Source: Prochlorococcus sp. AG-673-M19
GTDB lineage: Bacteria > Cyanobacteriota > Cyanobacteriia > PCC-6307 > Cyanobiaceae
Assembly: GCA_003211115.1 (NCBI GenBank)
Contig: QCTP01000008.1
Coordinates: forward strand, 1 to 53,584
Length of the DNA: 53,584 nt
Direction of reading: 5' to 3'
Position numbers and translations under genes: made by a program. The notes under the pieces were generated by a model. That model had not been told where the DNA came from. It searched no databases and was given only the letters and a program-made list of their open reading frames with translations. Below, in pieces: positions 20,751-35,628 of this stretch; position 1 is the first letter of the stretch; every line of letters starts with the position of its first letter.

Positions 20751-21498
20751 TATTTGGAATGAAACAGTAAAAAATAACTTTAATAATGCTGCTGCAAATT
20801 ATTTAGGTTATTCAAATATTCAAAAACATTTTGCTGAAAAGATTGTTTCTATTTTAAAAGGACTAAGTATTCAAAAAGGTGAATGGATAGATCTTGGCTC
20901 AGGGACAGGTTTATTAGCTGATGAAATAGAAAAGGAATTTTCAACAAAAAAAATTACCCGAATTGATTTCAGCAAAAAAATGCTTCTTCAGAATAAAGAC
21001 TCTAGTAAAAAGATTTTATGGGATTTAAATAATTGTTTACCTTCTTCAATTATGAAATGTCCCCTAATGACATCTAACTTTTGTATACACTGGTTAAACA
21101 ATCCCGAAAAAATAATAAGAGATTGGTTCAGTAAATTAAGCTCTGGTGGATATTTAATAATTTCATATCCTTCAATAAATTCCTTCCCGGAATGGAAGCA
21201 AACTTGCAAAGAAACTAATATTAAATATAGCGGTCTCACTTTCCCTATTTCAAAAGATATAATTAAATCTTACAAATCCGATGAAATATTCTTCTCAAAT
21301 AAATATTTATATGTAGAAAACTTTCCAGATGTTTATAAACTTTTCAGAAGTATAGTGAATGTAGGTGCTCAATCAACTAAATGTAAACGTAAAAAAGTGT
21401 CTGAATTAAAAAAAATGCAAAAGTTTTGGCCTAAGAAAGAAATTAATTCAGTTAACCTTACATGGGAAATTAATATTCTCATATTAAAAAAATTATGA
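20740..21498 (+). CDS. bioC: Malonyl-ACP O-methyltransferase
   Basis: A 252-residue SAM methyltransferase. Motif I is EWIDLGSGTGLLADEIEKEF near residue 47, followed by ITRIDFSKKMLLQNKD, and SNFCIHWLNNPEKIIRDW near 115 is typical of BioC. It methylates malonyl-ACP so fatty-acid enzymes can build the pimeloyl chain. It overlaps the BioK-like gene by 11 bases and bioD by 4. The operon order esterase-BioC fits the paired making and removal of the methyl ester. Confidence 0.88.
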   Translation: MKNNIWNETVKNNFNNAAANYLGYSNIQKHFAEKIVSILKGLSIQKGEWIDLGSGTGLLADEIEKEFSTKKITRIDFSKKMLLQNKDSSKKILWDLNNCLPSSIMKCPLMTSNFCIHWLNNPEKIIRDWFSKLSSGGYLIISYPSINSFPEWKQTCKETNIKYSGLTFPISKDIIKSYKSDEIFFSNKYLYVENFPDVYKLFRSIVNVGAQSTKCKRKKVSELKKMQKFWPKKEINSVNLTWEINILILKKL

Positions 21499-22160
21499 GT
21501 GCTATAAAGAATCAATTCCAATTTGTAATATGTGGTACGGATACTGATATCGGGAAGACATTAATTAGTTCTTTTTTTGTAAGAGGATTAAATTCTTTTT
21601 ATTGGAAGCCTATTCAAAGTGGAATTGAATCAGAGATAGATAGTCAAGCTCTTGCAAGACTTACAAAAGTAAATAAAGCAAAGATAATCAAAGAAGCCTA
21701 TATCTTTAGAGAACCTGTTTCTCCTCATTGGGCGGCTGAAATAGATCAAAAAGTTATAAACTTTCAGTTATTGAATTTACCCAATATTGTTGGACCATTA
21801 ATTGTAGAAACAGCGGGGGGATTAATGGTCCCAATCACAAGAAATTATCTGCAAATAGATCAAATCAAGAAATGGGACATACCTGTCATACTTGTATGTC
21901 GGAGCGGACTTGGAACTCTAAATCACACTCTTCTTAGTGTTGAAGCATTAAAGAAAAGAAATATTAAAATTCTAGGTTTAGTTATTAACGGAAACAAACA
22001 CTTTGATAATCCAAAAACATTAAGTGAATTTACTAATCTCCCAATCATTGCTGAATTTCCTTATATCGATAAAATTGACTCCAATAATTTAGATATACTA
22101 TGGAAAGAGCTAAATATTAAAAATAAATTGATTACGATATTAAATTCGAAAAAATATTAA
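21495..22160 (+). CDS. bioD: Dethiobiotin synthetase
   Basis: A 221-residue ATP-dependent ligase that forms the ureido ring from DAPA and CO2. The P-loop is CGTDTDIGKTLISSFF near residue 12. SFYWKPIQSGIESEIDSQAL near 32 and VETAGGLMVPIT near 105 are family motifs. It starts 4 bases before the bioC stop and its last base is the first base of bioA (TAATG). Confidence 0.94.
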   Translation: MSAIKNQFQFVICGTDTDIGKTLISSFFVRGLNSFYWKPIQSGIESEIDSQALARLTKVNKAKIIKEAYIFREPVSPHWAAEIDQKVINFQLLNLPNIVGPLIVETAGGLMVPITRNYLQIDQIKKWDIPVILVCRSGLGTLNHTLLSVEALKKRNIKILGLVINGNKHFDNPKTLSEFTNLPIIAEFPYIDKIDSNNLDILWKELNIKNKLITILNSKKY

Positions 22161-23461
22161 TGAAATCTAAGTTTTTAAACAATACTAATCAAGATTGGCA
22201 CCCAAATATATGGCCGCCTTTTACGCAGATTACAAATAGCAAACCGCAAATAGAAGTAACTCATGGGAAAAATGCCTTAATTTACACTAAAAATCCAAAA
22301 CAAGAACTCATTGATGGAATAAGTAGTTGGTGGGTTACTCTGCATGGTCATAGTAATGATTACATAGCAAATGCAATTTATCATCAAGCTAAAACCCTTG
22401 AACAAGTTATATTCGCTGACTTCTTACATCCACAGGCTCGAATATTATCAGAGAGACTCAGCAGCTTAACACAATTAGAACGACTATTTTTTTCTGATAA
22501 TGGATCTACCGCCGTAGAGGTGGCTTTAAAAATTGCCTATCAATCTTGGCAAAATCAAGGTGAAACAAGAAACCAAATAATTGCTTTTGATGGAGCTTAT
22601 CATGGTGATACATTCGGAGCGATGGCTTTAGGAGAACGAAATATTTTTAATGAAAATTTTAATAGCCTAATGTTCCCTGTAAAAAGGGTCCCATGGCCTT
22701 CAACTTGGATAAATGATGATAAGGTTGAAATAAAAGAGAATAAAGCAATCCAAGTATTAACTAACCTTCTTAAAAAGCCAACTGTAGCAGTCATCATTGA
22801 ACCATTAGTACAGGGGGCCGGTGGAATGAATATGGTTAGACCTGAATTTATTAAAAAAGTTTCAGAAGTAGTAAAAAATAATAATTCTCTATTAATAGCT
22901 GATGAGGTCTTAACTGGATTTGGGAGATGTGGAAGTCTGTTCGCATTTCAAAAGGCAAATATAATTCCTGATTTAATTTCTATTTCAAAGGGTTTAACGG
23001 GAGGATTCCTACCTATGGGGATAACTTTAGCTAAAGAAAGGGTTTTCCAAGCTTTTATTAGCGATTCTCCTAAAAAAACTTTTTGGCATGGACATAGCTT
23101 CACTGCAAACCCTTTAGGATGTGCTGCAGCTAATGCGAGCCTTGACTTATTAGAAAATGATCCAACTAAATATCTTTCTTTTGAGGAAAAGCACTTTTCC
23201 TATCTAAAGAAAATTAAAACATTATCATCAGTAAAAAAGATAAGAGTAACAGGAACAATCGCCGCATTTGATATTGAAATTGGAAATAATGATGGATATT
23301 TAAATAGTATTGGCAAAAGAATAAAAGCTTTATCGATTAAAAAAGGTTTATTTATTAGACCACTTGGGAATGTAATATATCTATTACCGCCTCTTTGTAT
23401 TACAGACAATCAATTAGAAAAAAGTTACGATATTATTTTTGAAATTTTAAGTGAACTATAA
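22160..23461 (+). CDS. bioA: Adenosylmethionine-8-amino-7-oxononanoate aminotransferase
   Basis: A 433-residue class III PLP aminotransferase that uses SAM as amino donor to make DAPA. It starts near IWPPFTQITNSKPQIEVTHG and has SSWWVTLHGHSNDYI near residue 55, LLIADEVLTGFGRCGSLFAF near 245 and the PLP lysine in ISISKGLTGGFLPMGITLAK. It is the last gene of the operon. bioB, the final step, is not in the window. It converges on the DUF3143 gene with 9 bases between stops. Confidence 0.96.
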   Translation: MKSKFLNNTNQDWHPNIWPPFTQITNSKPQIEVTHGKNALIYTKNPKQELIDGISSWWVTLHGHSNDYIANAIYHQAKTLEQVIFADFLHPQARILSERLSSLTQLERLFFSDNGSTAVEVALKIAYQSWQNQGETRNQIIAFDGAYHGDTFGAMALGERNIFNENFNSLMFPVKRVPWPSTWINDDKVEIKENKAIQVLTNLLKKPTVAVIIEPLVQGAGGMNMVRPEFIKKVSEVVKNNNSLLIADEVLTGFGRCGSLFAFQKANIIPDLISISKGLTGGFLPMGITLAKERVFQAFISDSPKKTFWHGHSFTANPLGCAAANASLDLLENDPTKYLSFEEKHFSYLKKIKTLSSVKKIRVTGTIAAFDIEIGNNDGYLNSIGKRIKALSIKKGLFIRPLGNVIYLLPPLCITDNQLEKSYDIIFEILSEL

Positions 23462-23470
23462 AATATAAAA

Positions 23471-23728
23471 TTATGGACCATGTAGAATGGCATTTTCTAT
23501 ATCTTCTCTATTAATACAATAAGAAAATAGCCTTTTAGTTGATTCACCTTCGCTCTCCCAGACAACACTTAAATCTTCTTGTTCAAAAATAATAATTGCA
23601 TTCCAATTAGAAAGTAACAAATGCCATTTAGAGGGATTATAAATATCTTTAGTTGCACCTAAATCTCTTAACCATAATTCTAACGATTGAAGCGAATGTT
23701 GATTAAGAGGGTTATCAGATGGGATCAC
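23471..23728 (-). CDS. DUF3143 family protein
   Basis: An 85-residue protein beginning IPSDNPLNQHSLQSLELWLR, with DLGATKDIYNPSKWHLLLSN and an end FSYCINREDIENAILHGP. These are the conserved parts of DUF3143, a cyanobacterial family of unknown function. It starts 17 bases after the J-domain gene, likely in the same transcript, so it could be a client or partner of that protein (inference). Confidence 0.82.
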   Translation of the reverse strand: MIPSDNPLNQHSLQSLELWLRDLGATKDIYNPSKWHLLLSNWNAIIIFEQEDLSVVWESEGESTKRLFSYCINREDIENAILHGP

Positions 23729-23745
23729 AGAAGTTATTTAAATAA

Positions 23746-24192
23746 TTATCTCAGAAGCCAAGTTGGAATTGACTCTAATTCTTTACCAGTAAAAGAAGCG
23801 ATAACGATAGCTAAAAACAAACTTATAAAAATAATAATAATCAACAAAAATAAAGAAAACATTTCTCCATTGGAGAATGGTCTCCTATTACCTACTAACT
23901 GTTGATTATTAGAATCTATAATTAAGGTGTTTAATACATTTAAATCTATTTTATTTGGTTTTTTAGAATTTACTCTTAATTTTTCATCATAGAGTTTCCT
24001 CAAATTAGAATTATTTAAATTTTCATATGCTTCTAATACTTTTTGAAATTTATTTTTTGCATCTTCTAACTCTAATGAAGTTGTATCAGGATGAAGTTCT
24101 ATTGAGAGTTTACAAAAAGCTTTTCTTAATTCGTGATTTGAGGCATTTTCATTAACGCCCAAAATCTTATAATAAGTTATCTCACCTTTCAA
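23746..24192 (-). CDS. Membrane-anchored J-domain (DnaJ-like) protein
   Basis: A 148-residue protein. Residues 5-70 form a J domain (TYYKILGVNENASNHELRKA, then the diagnostic HPD in LSIELHPDTTSLELEDAKNK, then AYENLNNSNLRKLYDEKLR). A linker leads to a hydrophobic helix near 113-135 (FSLFLLIIIIFISLFLAIVI). There is no Gly/Phe region or zinc domain, so it is a class III co-chaperone recruiting a DnaK to the membrane. Its substrate is unknown. Confidence 0.9.
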   Translation of the reverse strand: MKGEITYYKILGVNENASNHELRKAFCKLSIELHPDTTSLELEDAKNKFQKVLEAYENLNNSNLRKLYDEKLRVNSKKPNKIDLNVLNTLIIDSNNQQLVGNRRPFSNGEMFSLFLLIIIIFISLFLAIVIASFTGKELESIPTWLLR

Positions 24193-24284
24193 AAGAATAT
24201 AATTATAATTAGTTTTATTCTAATCAATTTTGACAAAATAGAATATTTTGCGGTAACAGCCTATAAGAAACTATTTAAAACTCA

Positions 24285-25004
24285 ATGACAAAAGACAGTC
24301 TCCCCTACGAACTTCTGAAATTAGTAACTGAAGAAGAAATAATATTGTTTAAAGAATTACGGAGGAGAATTAAACAATTAAATTATAAAACCAACTTAAC
24401 TAGATTAATTGAGGGAGACGATTACTGGATTTCTCAAGTGTATGATAGTCTTTGGACATTTAAAGAAAATTCCAATAAAAGTTTTGATAATAAAAAATTT
24501 ATTGATATTGGATCAGGTTGTGGATTCCCAGGATTTGCCTATGCCATAACTCATCCTAATTCAGAAGTCTATCTAGTCGATTCTTCTAAAAAAAAAACAG
24601 ATTCACTTAAAGAAATTATCAAAAGTATTAATTTCAAAAATAATATATTTGTAATAAATGATCGTATTGAAAACCTTGGACATCAATCCTCATTTAGAAA
24701 TAGTTTTAATATTGCTACAGCACGAGCAGTTAGTAATCCTTCCACAGTTTCAGAATATATATTACCTATGTTGCAATCAAATGGATTAGGTATTTTATAT
24801 TGTGGCAAATGGACCAATGAAGATAATAAAAATTTAGAAAATACCTTAAAAGTATTAGAAGGGAAAATCTTGAAAATTAAAAGAAATTTTCTTCCTAGAG
24901 AAAAAGGTATACGTAATGCTATTTTTATTGAACCAATAAAATCTTGTCCTGATATTTATCCTAGAAGCATTGGGAAAGCTGAAAAATATCCACTAAGAGG
25001 TTAA
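24285..25004 (+). CDS. rsmG: 16S rRNA (guanine527-N7)-methyltransferase
   Basis: A 239-residue RsmG/GidB protein. The SAM-binding motif is KFIDIGSGCGFPGFAYAITH near residue 70, preceded by LNYKTNLTRLIEGDDYW. NIATARAVSNPSTVSEYILP near 145 is the family's conserved active-site region. It methylates N7 of G527 in 16S rRNA. The gene stands alone. Its TAA shares bases with the stop of the convergent aldo/keto reductase gene. Confidence 0.95.
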   Translation: MTKDSLPYELLKLVTEEEIILFKELRRRIKQLNYKTNLTRLIEGDDYWISQVYDSLWTFKENSNKSFDNKKFIDIGSGCGFPGFAYAITHPNSEVYLVDSSKKKTDSLKEIIKSINFKNNIFVINDRIENLGHQSSFRNSFNIATARAVSNPSTVSEYILPMLQSNGLGILYCGKWTNEDNKNLENTLKVLEGKILKIKRNFLPREKGIRNAIFIEPIKSCPDIYPRSIGKAEKYPLRG

Positions 25005-26200
25005 TTCTTTGATAATCTTGATAATGATTTTTCTCCAAACTTTTCTTTTAGGACTCTTAATTTCTTTATAACCTTATTGGGTTTTATATGCCTTTCTAAA
25101 ACTCTGAATAATTGATCTTCGCATACATCAATATCTAGCAAATTAGCATTATTACCTGGAAACCAATGACCTCCATTACCAAGTAATTGATATCTAGATT
25201 TTGCAAATTCTTCCAATTCAAAGGAATCAATTAAGTTCGAGAGCCATAAAAGAACAGGAATATTTATTCCTCCTGGTGTATTTTGCCAATTTGGTAAATT
25301 TTTATCCCAATTTTGATACCACTCTAAACCTAAGGAATTTATTGATTCTTTTTTTAATCTATTTAATATTTTAGGAATATAATGATCAGATTCTGATAAC
25401 AAAGAAACTGCTTCTAAATGCAAATCAAAGTCTTCCTCCTTTGCTATCCCAACACTTATAGTATGAATATTTTTGTTTCTTAAGCAAAAAAGATCGTTAA
25501 ATACTATTGGATGTAAAGGACTACAAAGTTCCAACATTTTTGTTGATGGTGTATGGAGATGTCCACCTTTATCGGTAGGACTTATTATGAAAACTCCAAG
25601 ATCATATTTATGAGCTAAATCAATTACTTTGGAATTGGTTTGATTTATGAAATACCAGTGCAAATTAATATAATCAAAGAAATTTGTTGAAATCGCTTTT
25701 TCTATTAAAGATGATTCTCCATGTGTCGAAAACCCTACATGACCAATTAAATTTTCTTTTTGAAATTTTTTTAAAATATCAATACAACCTCCATCTTTTA
25801 CAGCCTGATGAAGATGTTCTGGTAAATTGATTCCATGTATCGCTAATAAATCAATTTTCTTTACTTGCAATTTTTCAAAGCTTTTCAAAAGTTCTGCTTC
25901 GAATAATTTTGGGTCATGATTAGGAGGTATTTTTGTTTGAATAATTTTTGGTATTTTTTTTATACTCTTAAACCCCATACCTAACTGAATTTCAGAAGTG
26001 CCATAATACTTAGCTGTCTCTATGTGATTAAAACCAAATTTATCTGCAAGATTTAGTATATTTTCAACTTTTCTCTGGTCATCTAGTGAAATCTCGGAAA
26101 ATTTCAGTTCATCCCAACTTTTTTGGAATCTCATTCCCCCTAGCGACAAAACAGGTATTTCTAAATTTGTTCTACCAAATCTTCGACAAGGCAACTCCAT
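25001..26200 (-). CDS. Aldo/keto reductase with a degenerate ferredoxin-like C-terminal region
   Basis: A 399-residue protein with an AKR barrel at 1-270. Catalytic tetrad candidates are Glu (in place of the usual Asp) and Tyr in FNHIETAKYYGTSEIQLGMG near residue 57, Lys in IIQTKIPP, and His in DLLAIHGIN. The C-terminal 130 residues (TPGGINIPVLLWLSNLIDSF, then NGGHWFPGNNANLLDIDVCE) align by pattern with the 4Fe-4S tail of larger AKRs, but the expected cysteine set is missing; only one Cys remains there. It starts 6 bases after the ferredoxin gene. The substrate is unknown. Confidence 0.85.
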   Translation of the reverse strand: MELPCRRFGRTNLEIPVLSLGGMRFQKSWDELKFSEISLDDQRKVENILNLADKFGFNHIETAKYYGTSEIQLGMGFKSIKKIPKIIQTKIPPNHDPKLFEAELLKSFEKLQVKKIDLLAIHGINLPEHLHQAVKDGGCIDILKKFQKENLIGHVGFSTHGESSLIEKAISTNFFDYINLHWYFINQTNSKVIDLAHKYDLGVFIISPTDKGGHLHTPSTKMLELCSPLHPIVFNDLFCLRNKNIHTISVGIAKEEDFDLHLEAVSLLSESDHYIPKILNRLKKESINSLGLEWYQNWDKNLPNWQNTPGGINIPVLLWLSNLIDSFELEEFAKSRYQLLGNGGHWFPGNNANLLDIDVCEDQLFRVLERHIKPNKVIKKLRVLKEKFGEKSLSRLSKN

Positions 26201-26206
26201 CAGAAA

Positions 26207-26572
26207 TTAATGCTTGTTTATTCTTGGTAGTTTTCCTAATGATTGAAACATATCCCTATCAAGGCTATTCTCTAGATCTGACAAATTTTCAAATTTAACC
26301 CAATGAATACAATCTACAGGACAAGTATCAATAGCTTCTTGTAACGTTTCTAAATTATCACCATCTTGTCTTATAGCTCTACTCCTACCATATTCCTCAT
26401 CAACAATAAAAGTATTAGTTGCAACATGTGCACAATATCTACATCCGATACATCTACTTTCATCAACCCAAACAGCTTTTTCAGTTAATTCTCCTCCCAA
26501 GACAGGTTCATAACCTGTAAATTGTTGAGTTTCATCAAAAATATCAATTTCGCCAACTGAATTAGTATTCAA
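26207..26572 (-). CDS. 4Fe-4S ferredoxin
   Basis: A 121-residue protein with a single cluster site: Cys-x2-Cys-x2-Cys in RCIGCRYCAHVATNTF (near residue 41) and the fourth Cys in the C-P motif of AIDTCPVDCIHWV (near 85). The N-terminal 35 residues and the C-terminal 30 are extensions beyond the fold. It lies between the Ycf35 gene (3 bases upstream) and the reductase gene (6 bases downstream) in one apparent operon, so it may donate electrons to a partner encoded there; this is inference. Confidence 0.9.
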   Translation of the reverse strand: MNTNSVGEIDIFDETQQFTGYEPVLGGELTEKAVWVDESRCIGCRYCAHVATNTFIVDEEYGRSRAIRQDGDNLETLQEAIDTCPVDCIHWVKFENLSDLENSLDRDMFQSLGKLPRINKH

Positions 26573-26575
26573 TTA

Positions 26576-26968
26576 CTAACTTTCCCACTTAGTAAGGACT
26601 AATTCAATTGATCCATCATTTTGGTTTTTTTGCTCAACTATTTGATAACCATCCTCTTCTGTTTTTTCAAGAATTGTATGATAAGCATACATTTGAGTGA
26701 TTTTTGATATGAACCTTTCAACCGGCAAATTAAATTTCCAAAGATCTAAATCAGTTACTAATTCATATGAATTAGAATTTTCATCCCATTTAAAACCAAC
26801 TTTTGTGTTACTAGGCAAATCCATGCTTATATCTACAGCAGTAAATTGTCCTTTATATCCTTTAACAAACTTTTTTTCTTGATTAATTTCATAACCTAGT
26901 TGGTTCAAAGCTTTAATTAATGGTTTTACTTCTTTAAGTTGGGTTTTAATAGTACTAAAATGTGACAT
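26576..26968 (-). CDS. ycf35: Ycf35 / DUF1257 family protein
   Basis: A 130-residue protein: MSHFSTIKTQLKEVKPLIKA at the start, LGYEINQEKKFVKGYKGQF near residue 25, and FISKITQMYAYHTILEKTEE near 85. This is the conserved plastid and cyanobacterial Ycf35 family (DUF1257), of unknown function. It overlaps the DUF2997 gene by 14 bases and lies 3 bases from the ferredoxin gene, an arrangement that implies joint function. Confidence 0.9.
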   Translation of the reverse strand: MSHFSTIKTQLKEVKPLIKALNQLGYEINQEKKFVKGYKGQFTAVDISMDLPSNTKVGFKWDENSNSYELVTDLDLWKFNLPVERFISKITQMYAYHTILEKTEEDGYQIVEQKNQNDGSIELVLTKWES

Positions 26969-27170
26969 TAGATTCAGTGTTAAATTGTTTTAATTTTTCA
27001 TTTTTGTTTAAGATAAAAGCCTCAGCAGTTTTGTTTTTGACTTTTACTTCACCAAGAGCATCTTCAATATTTTTTGTAGCACTATTACATGCATTACCAT
27101 TGAAACCTTCGACAGTTTCCTCAACTCTCCCATCTTGATGAATTTTGAATCTTAATGTTCTTTGTGGCAT
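26955..27170 (-). CDS. DUF2997 family protein
   Basis: 71 residues from MPQRTLRFKIHQDGRVEETV (ATG at 27170; an in-frame TTG three codons earlier is less likely). The motif EGFNGNACNSATKNIEDALG is typical of DUF2997, small proteins found next to DUF1257/Ycf35 genes. It contains a single Cys. It is first of the operon, and its 3' end overlaps the start of ycf35. Function unknown. Confidence 0.85.
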   Translation of the reverse strand: MPQRTLRFKIHQDGRVEETVEGFNGNACNSATKNIEDALGEVKVKNKTAEAFILNKNEKLKQFNTESNVTF

Positions 27171-27178
27171 TAAAATCA

Positions 27179-27204
27179 AGTACTAAGTACTAATACTTTA
27201 TATA
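27179..27204 (-). promoter_or_regulatory. Candidate promoter and tandem 7-base repeat ahead of DUF2997
   Basis: On the minus strand a TATATA -10-like box (27204-27199) is followed by TAGTACTTAGTACT, two tandem copies of TAGTACT each containing the palindrome AGTACT, ending 8 bases before the ATG. This could be the promoter and an operator of the four-gene Fe-S cluster. It is a pattern match only. Confidence 0.3.
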
Positions 27205-27290
27205 GAATAACGGAAAATAATTGTTTCAGTTGGTACATGTTAATTAAAAATTTATTTTTATGTATTGATAACTTAATAAACATATAAATT

Positions 27291-28061
27291 CTATTTATAA
27301 AACCCTTTCATACCCATAGAATCCAAGGCAGTTTTTGCTTCTTCCATAACGGAAGGTTCTTTATCAAAAAGGGCAATTTTTGTGCATTCATCTACAAAGC
27401 TTTCTTGCAAAATTTCACTTAATTTTTCAAACAACCTACATAATGACCATATGCAATTGCTTCTTACTACAGGTTCGTTATCTATTTTTAAGCTTATTAA
27501 AAGTTGTTCAGCAGCTAATTGAGCATTCGAGGACGATAAATTTCCAATTTCAGCTAGAGAACTTGAAGACCATAATCTTACTGCAGCTACATCATTTTTT
27601 AATGAATTTATTAATGGCTTCAAAACAATTTGATTATCATAATTAGCTAGACTCCATGCAGTAGCTCTTCTTACATATGCATTATCATCTGTTTCTAATA
27701 AGCTAATTAATTTTTTAACTGCGCTCGGGAATGGATTTCTACCTAAGGCATATACTGCACTCATTCTTTCTACTGGACAAGGTTGATCAAGTAGAGGTAG
27801 TAAAAGAGGAAAAGATCTTTTATCTCTATATTCACAAAATATTCTTAATCCTTGAATTCTTTGATCTCTATTACCCTTAAGCAATTTTAAGGCTTCATCG
27901 CATTCTAAATTTTTATCTAGATTTCCATTTGAAAAACTATCTTGATCAATCTGTTCTAAAGGATCAACTTCAAGTTCTTCAGATAATTCTTTAGCTAAAA
28001 CATCAGGATCAATTACTATTTCTGCCAAAATTTCACTTTGAATATCCTTCTTTTTAGTCAT
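27291..28061 (-). CDS. HEAT-repeat protein
   Basis: A 256-residue protein: an acidic N-terminal 65 residues followed by about five HEAT-like (PBS lyase-type) helical repeats, for example RSFPLLLPLLDQPCPVERMS, SAVKKLISLLETDDNAYVRR, QIVLKPLINSLKNDVAAVRL and NEPVVRSNCIWSLCRLFEKL. It resembles the family that includes the bilin lyases CpcE/F and NblB. Those names should not be carried over here, since I see no phycobilisome genes. It is probably a protein-binding scaffold. Confidence 0.85.
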   Translation of the reverse strand: MTKKKDIQSEILAEIVIDPDVLAKELSEELEVDPLEQIDQDSFSNGNLDKNLECDEALKLLKGNRDQRIQGLRIFCEYRDKRSFPLLLPLLDQPCPVERMSAVYALGRNPFPSAVKKLISLLETDDNAYVRRATAWSLANYDNQIVLKPLINSLKNDVAAVRLWSSSSLAEIGNLSSSNAQLAAEQLLISLKIDNEPVVRSNCIWSLCRLFEKLSEILQESFVDECTKIALFDKEPSVMEEAKTALDSMGMKGFYK

Positions 28062-28078
28062 TTTAATAATAATAAATA

Positions 28079-28204
28079 TTAATTAATCGGAGCAGGTAAC
28101 ATCATATCTCCTGGCAACCAAATCCTCGCACTTACAGCAAAAAATGCTATCCCGAAAAGACTAACAATAGCAAAAGGTAAAAGCTTAGTTTTGATAAAAC
28201 CCAA
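28079..28204 (-). CDS. Possible tiny single-helix membrane protein (41 aa)
   Basis: From TTG at 28204 the frame reads MGFIKTKLLPFAIVSLFGIA, then FFAVSARIWLPGDMMLPAPIN, and stops at 28081. There is one membrane helix with positive residues before it and a Pro-rich tail after it. This is just the look of small thylakoid proteins in such genomes. The frame is open a further 15 codons upstream (to 28249), so a non-ATG start there is possible. It sits between rlmN and the HEAT-repeat gene in the same direction. I do not recognise the family. Confidence 0.5.
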   Translation of the reverse strand: MGFIKTKLLPFAIVSLFGIAFFAVSARIWLPGDMMLPAPIN

Positions 28205-28272
28205 AAATCCAGAAACGATTAAATTAATAATAACGTGTTTAAGTTGGATTTAATAAAAATTTTTAAATATGA

Positions 28273-29331
<1,059 letters not shown>

Positions 29332-29346
29332 CTAACTTTTGTATAA

Positions 29347-29502
<156 letters not shown>

Positions 29503-29547
29503 TTAAAATTTAAAACAGTATTCTAGTGAATTATGATGAAAAAAGTT

Positions 29548-35628
<6,081 letters not shown>

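Noticed and set aside
23687-23905. A 72-codon plus-strand ORF between bioA and rsmG.
   Set aside because: It runs antisense across the J-domain and DUF3143 genes, which have clear family signatures.
27181-27290. Possible NtcA site (GTA-N8-TAC) in the region before DUF2997.
   Set aside because: Several GTAC motifs occur but none has the second half-site at the right spacing.
27291-28061. Naming the HEAT-repeat protein as a phycobilin lyase or NblB.
   Set aside because: Only general HEAT repeats are visible and no phycobilisome genes occur in the window.
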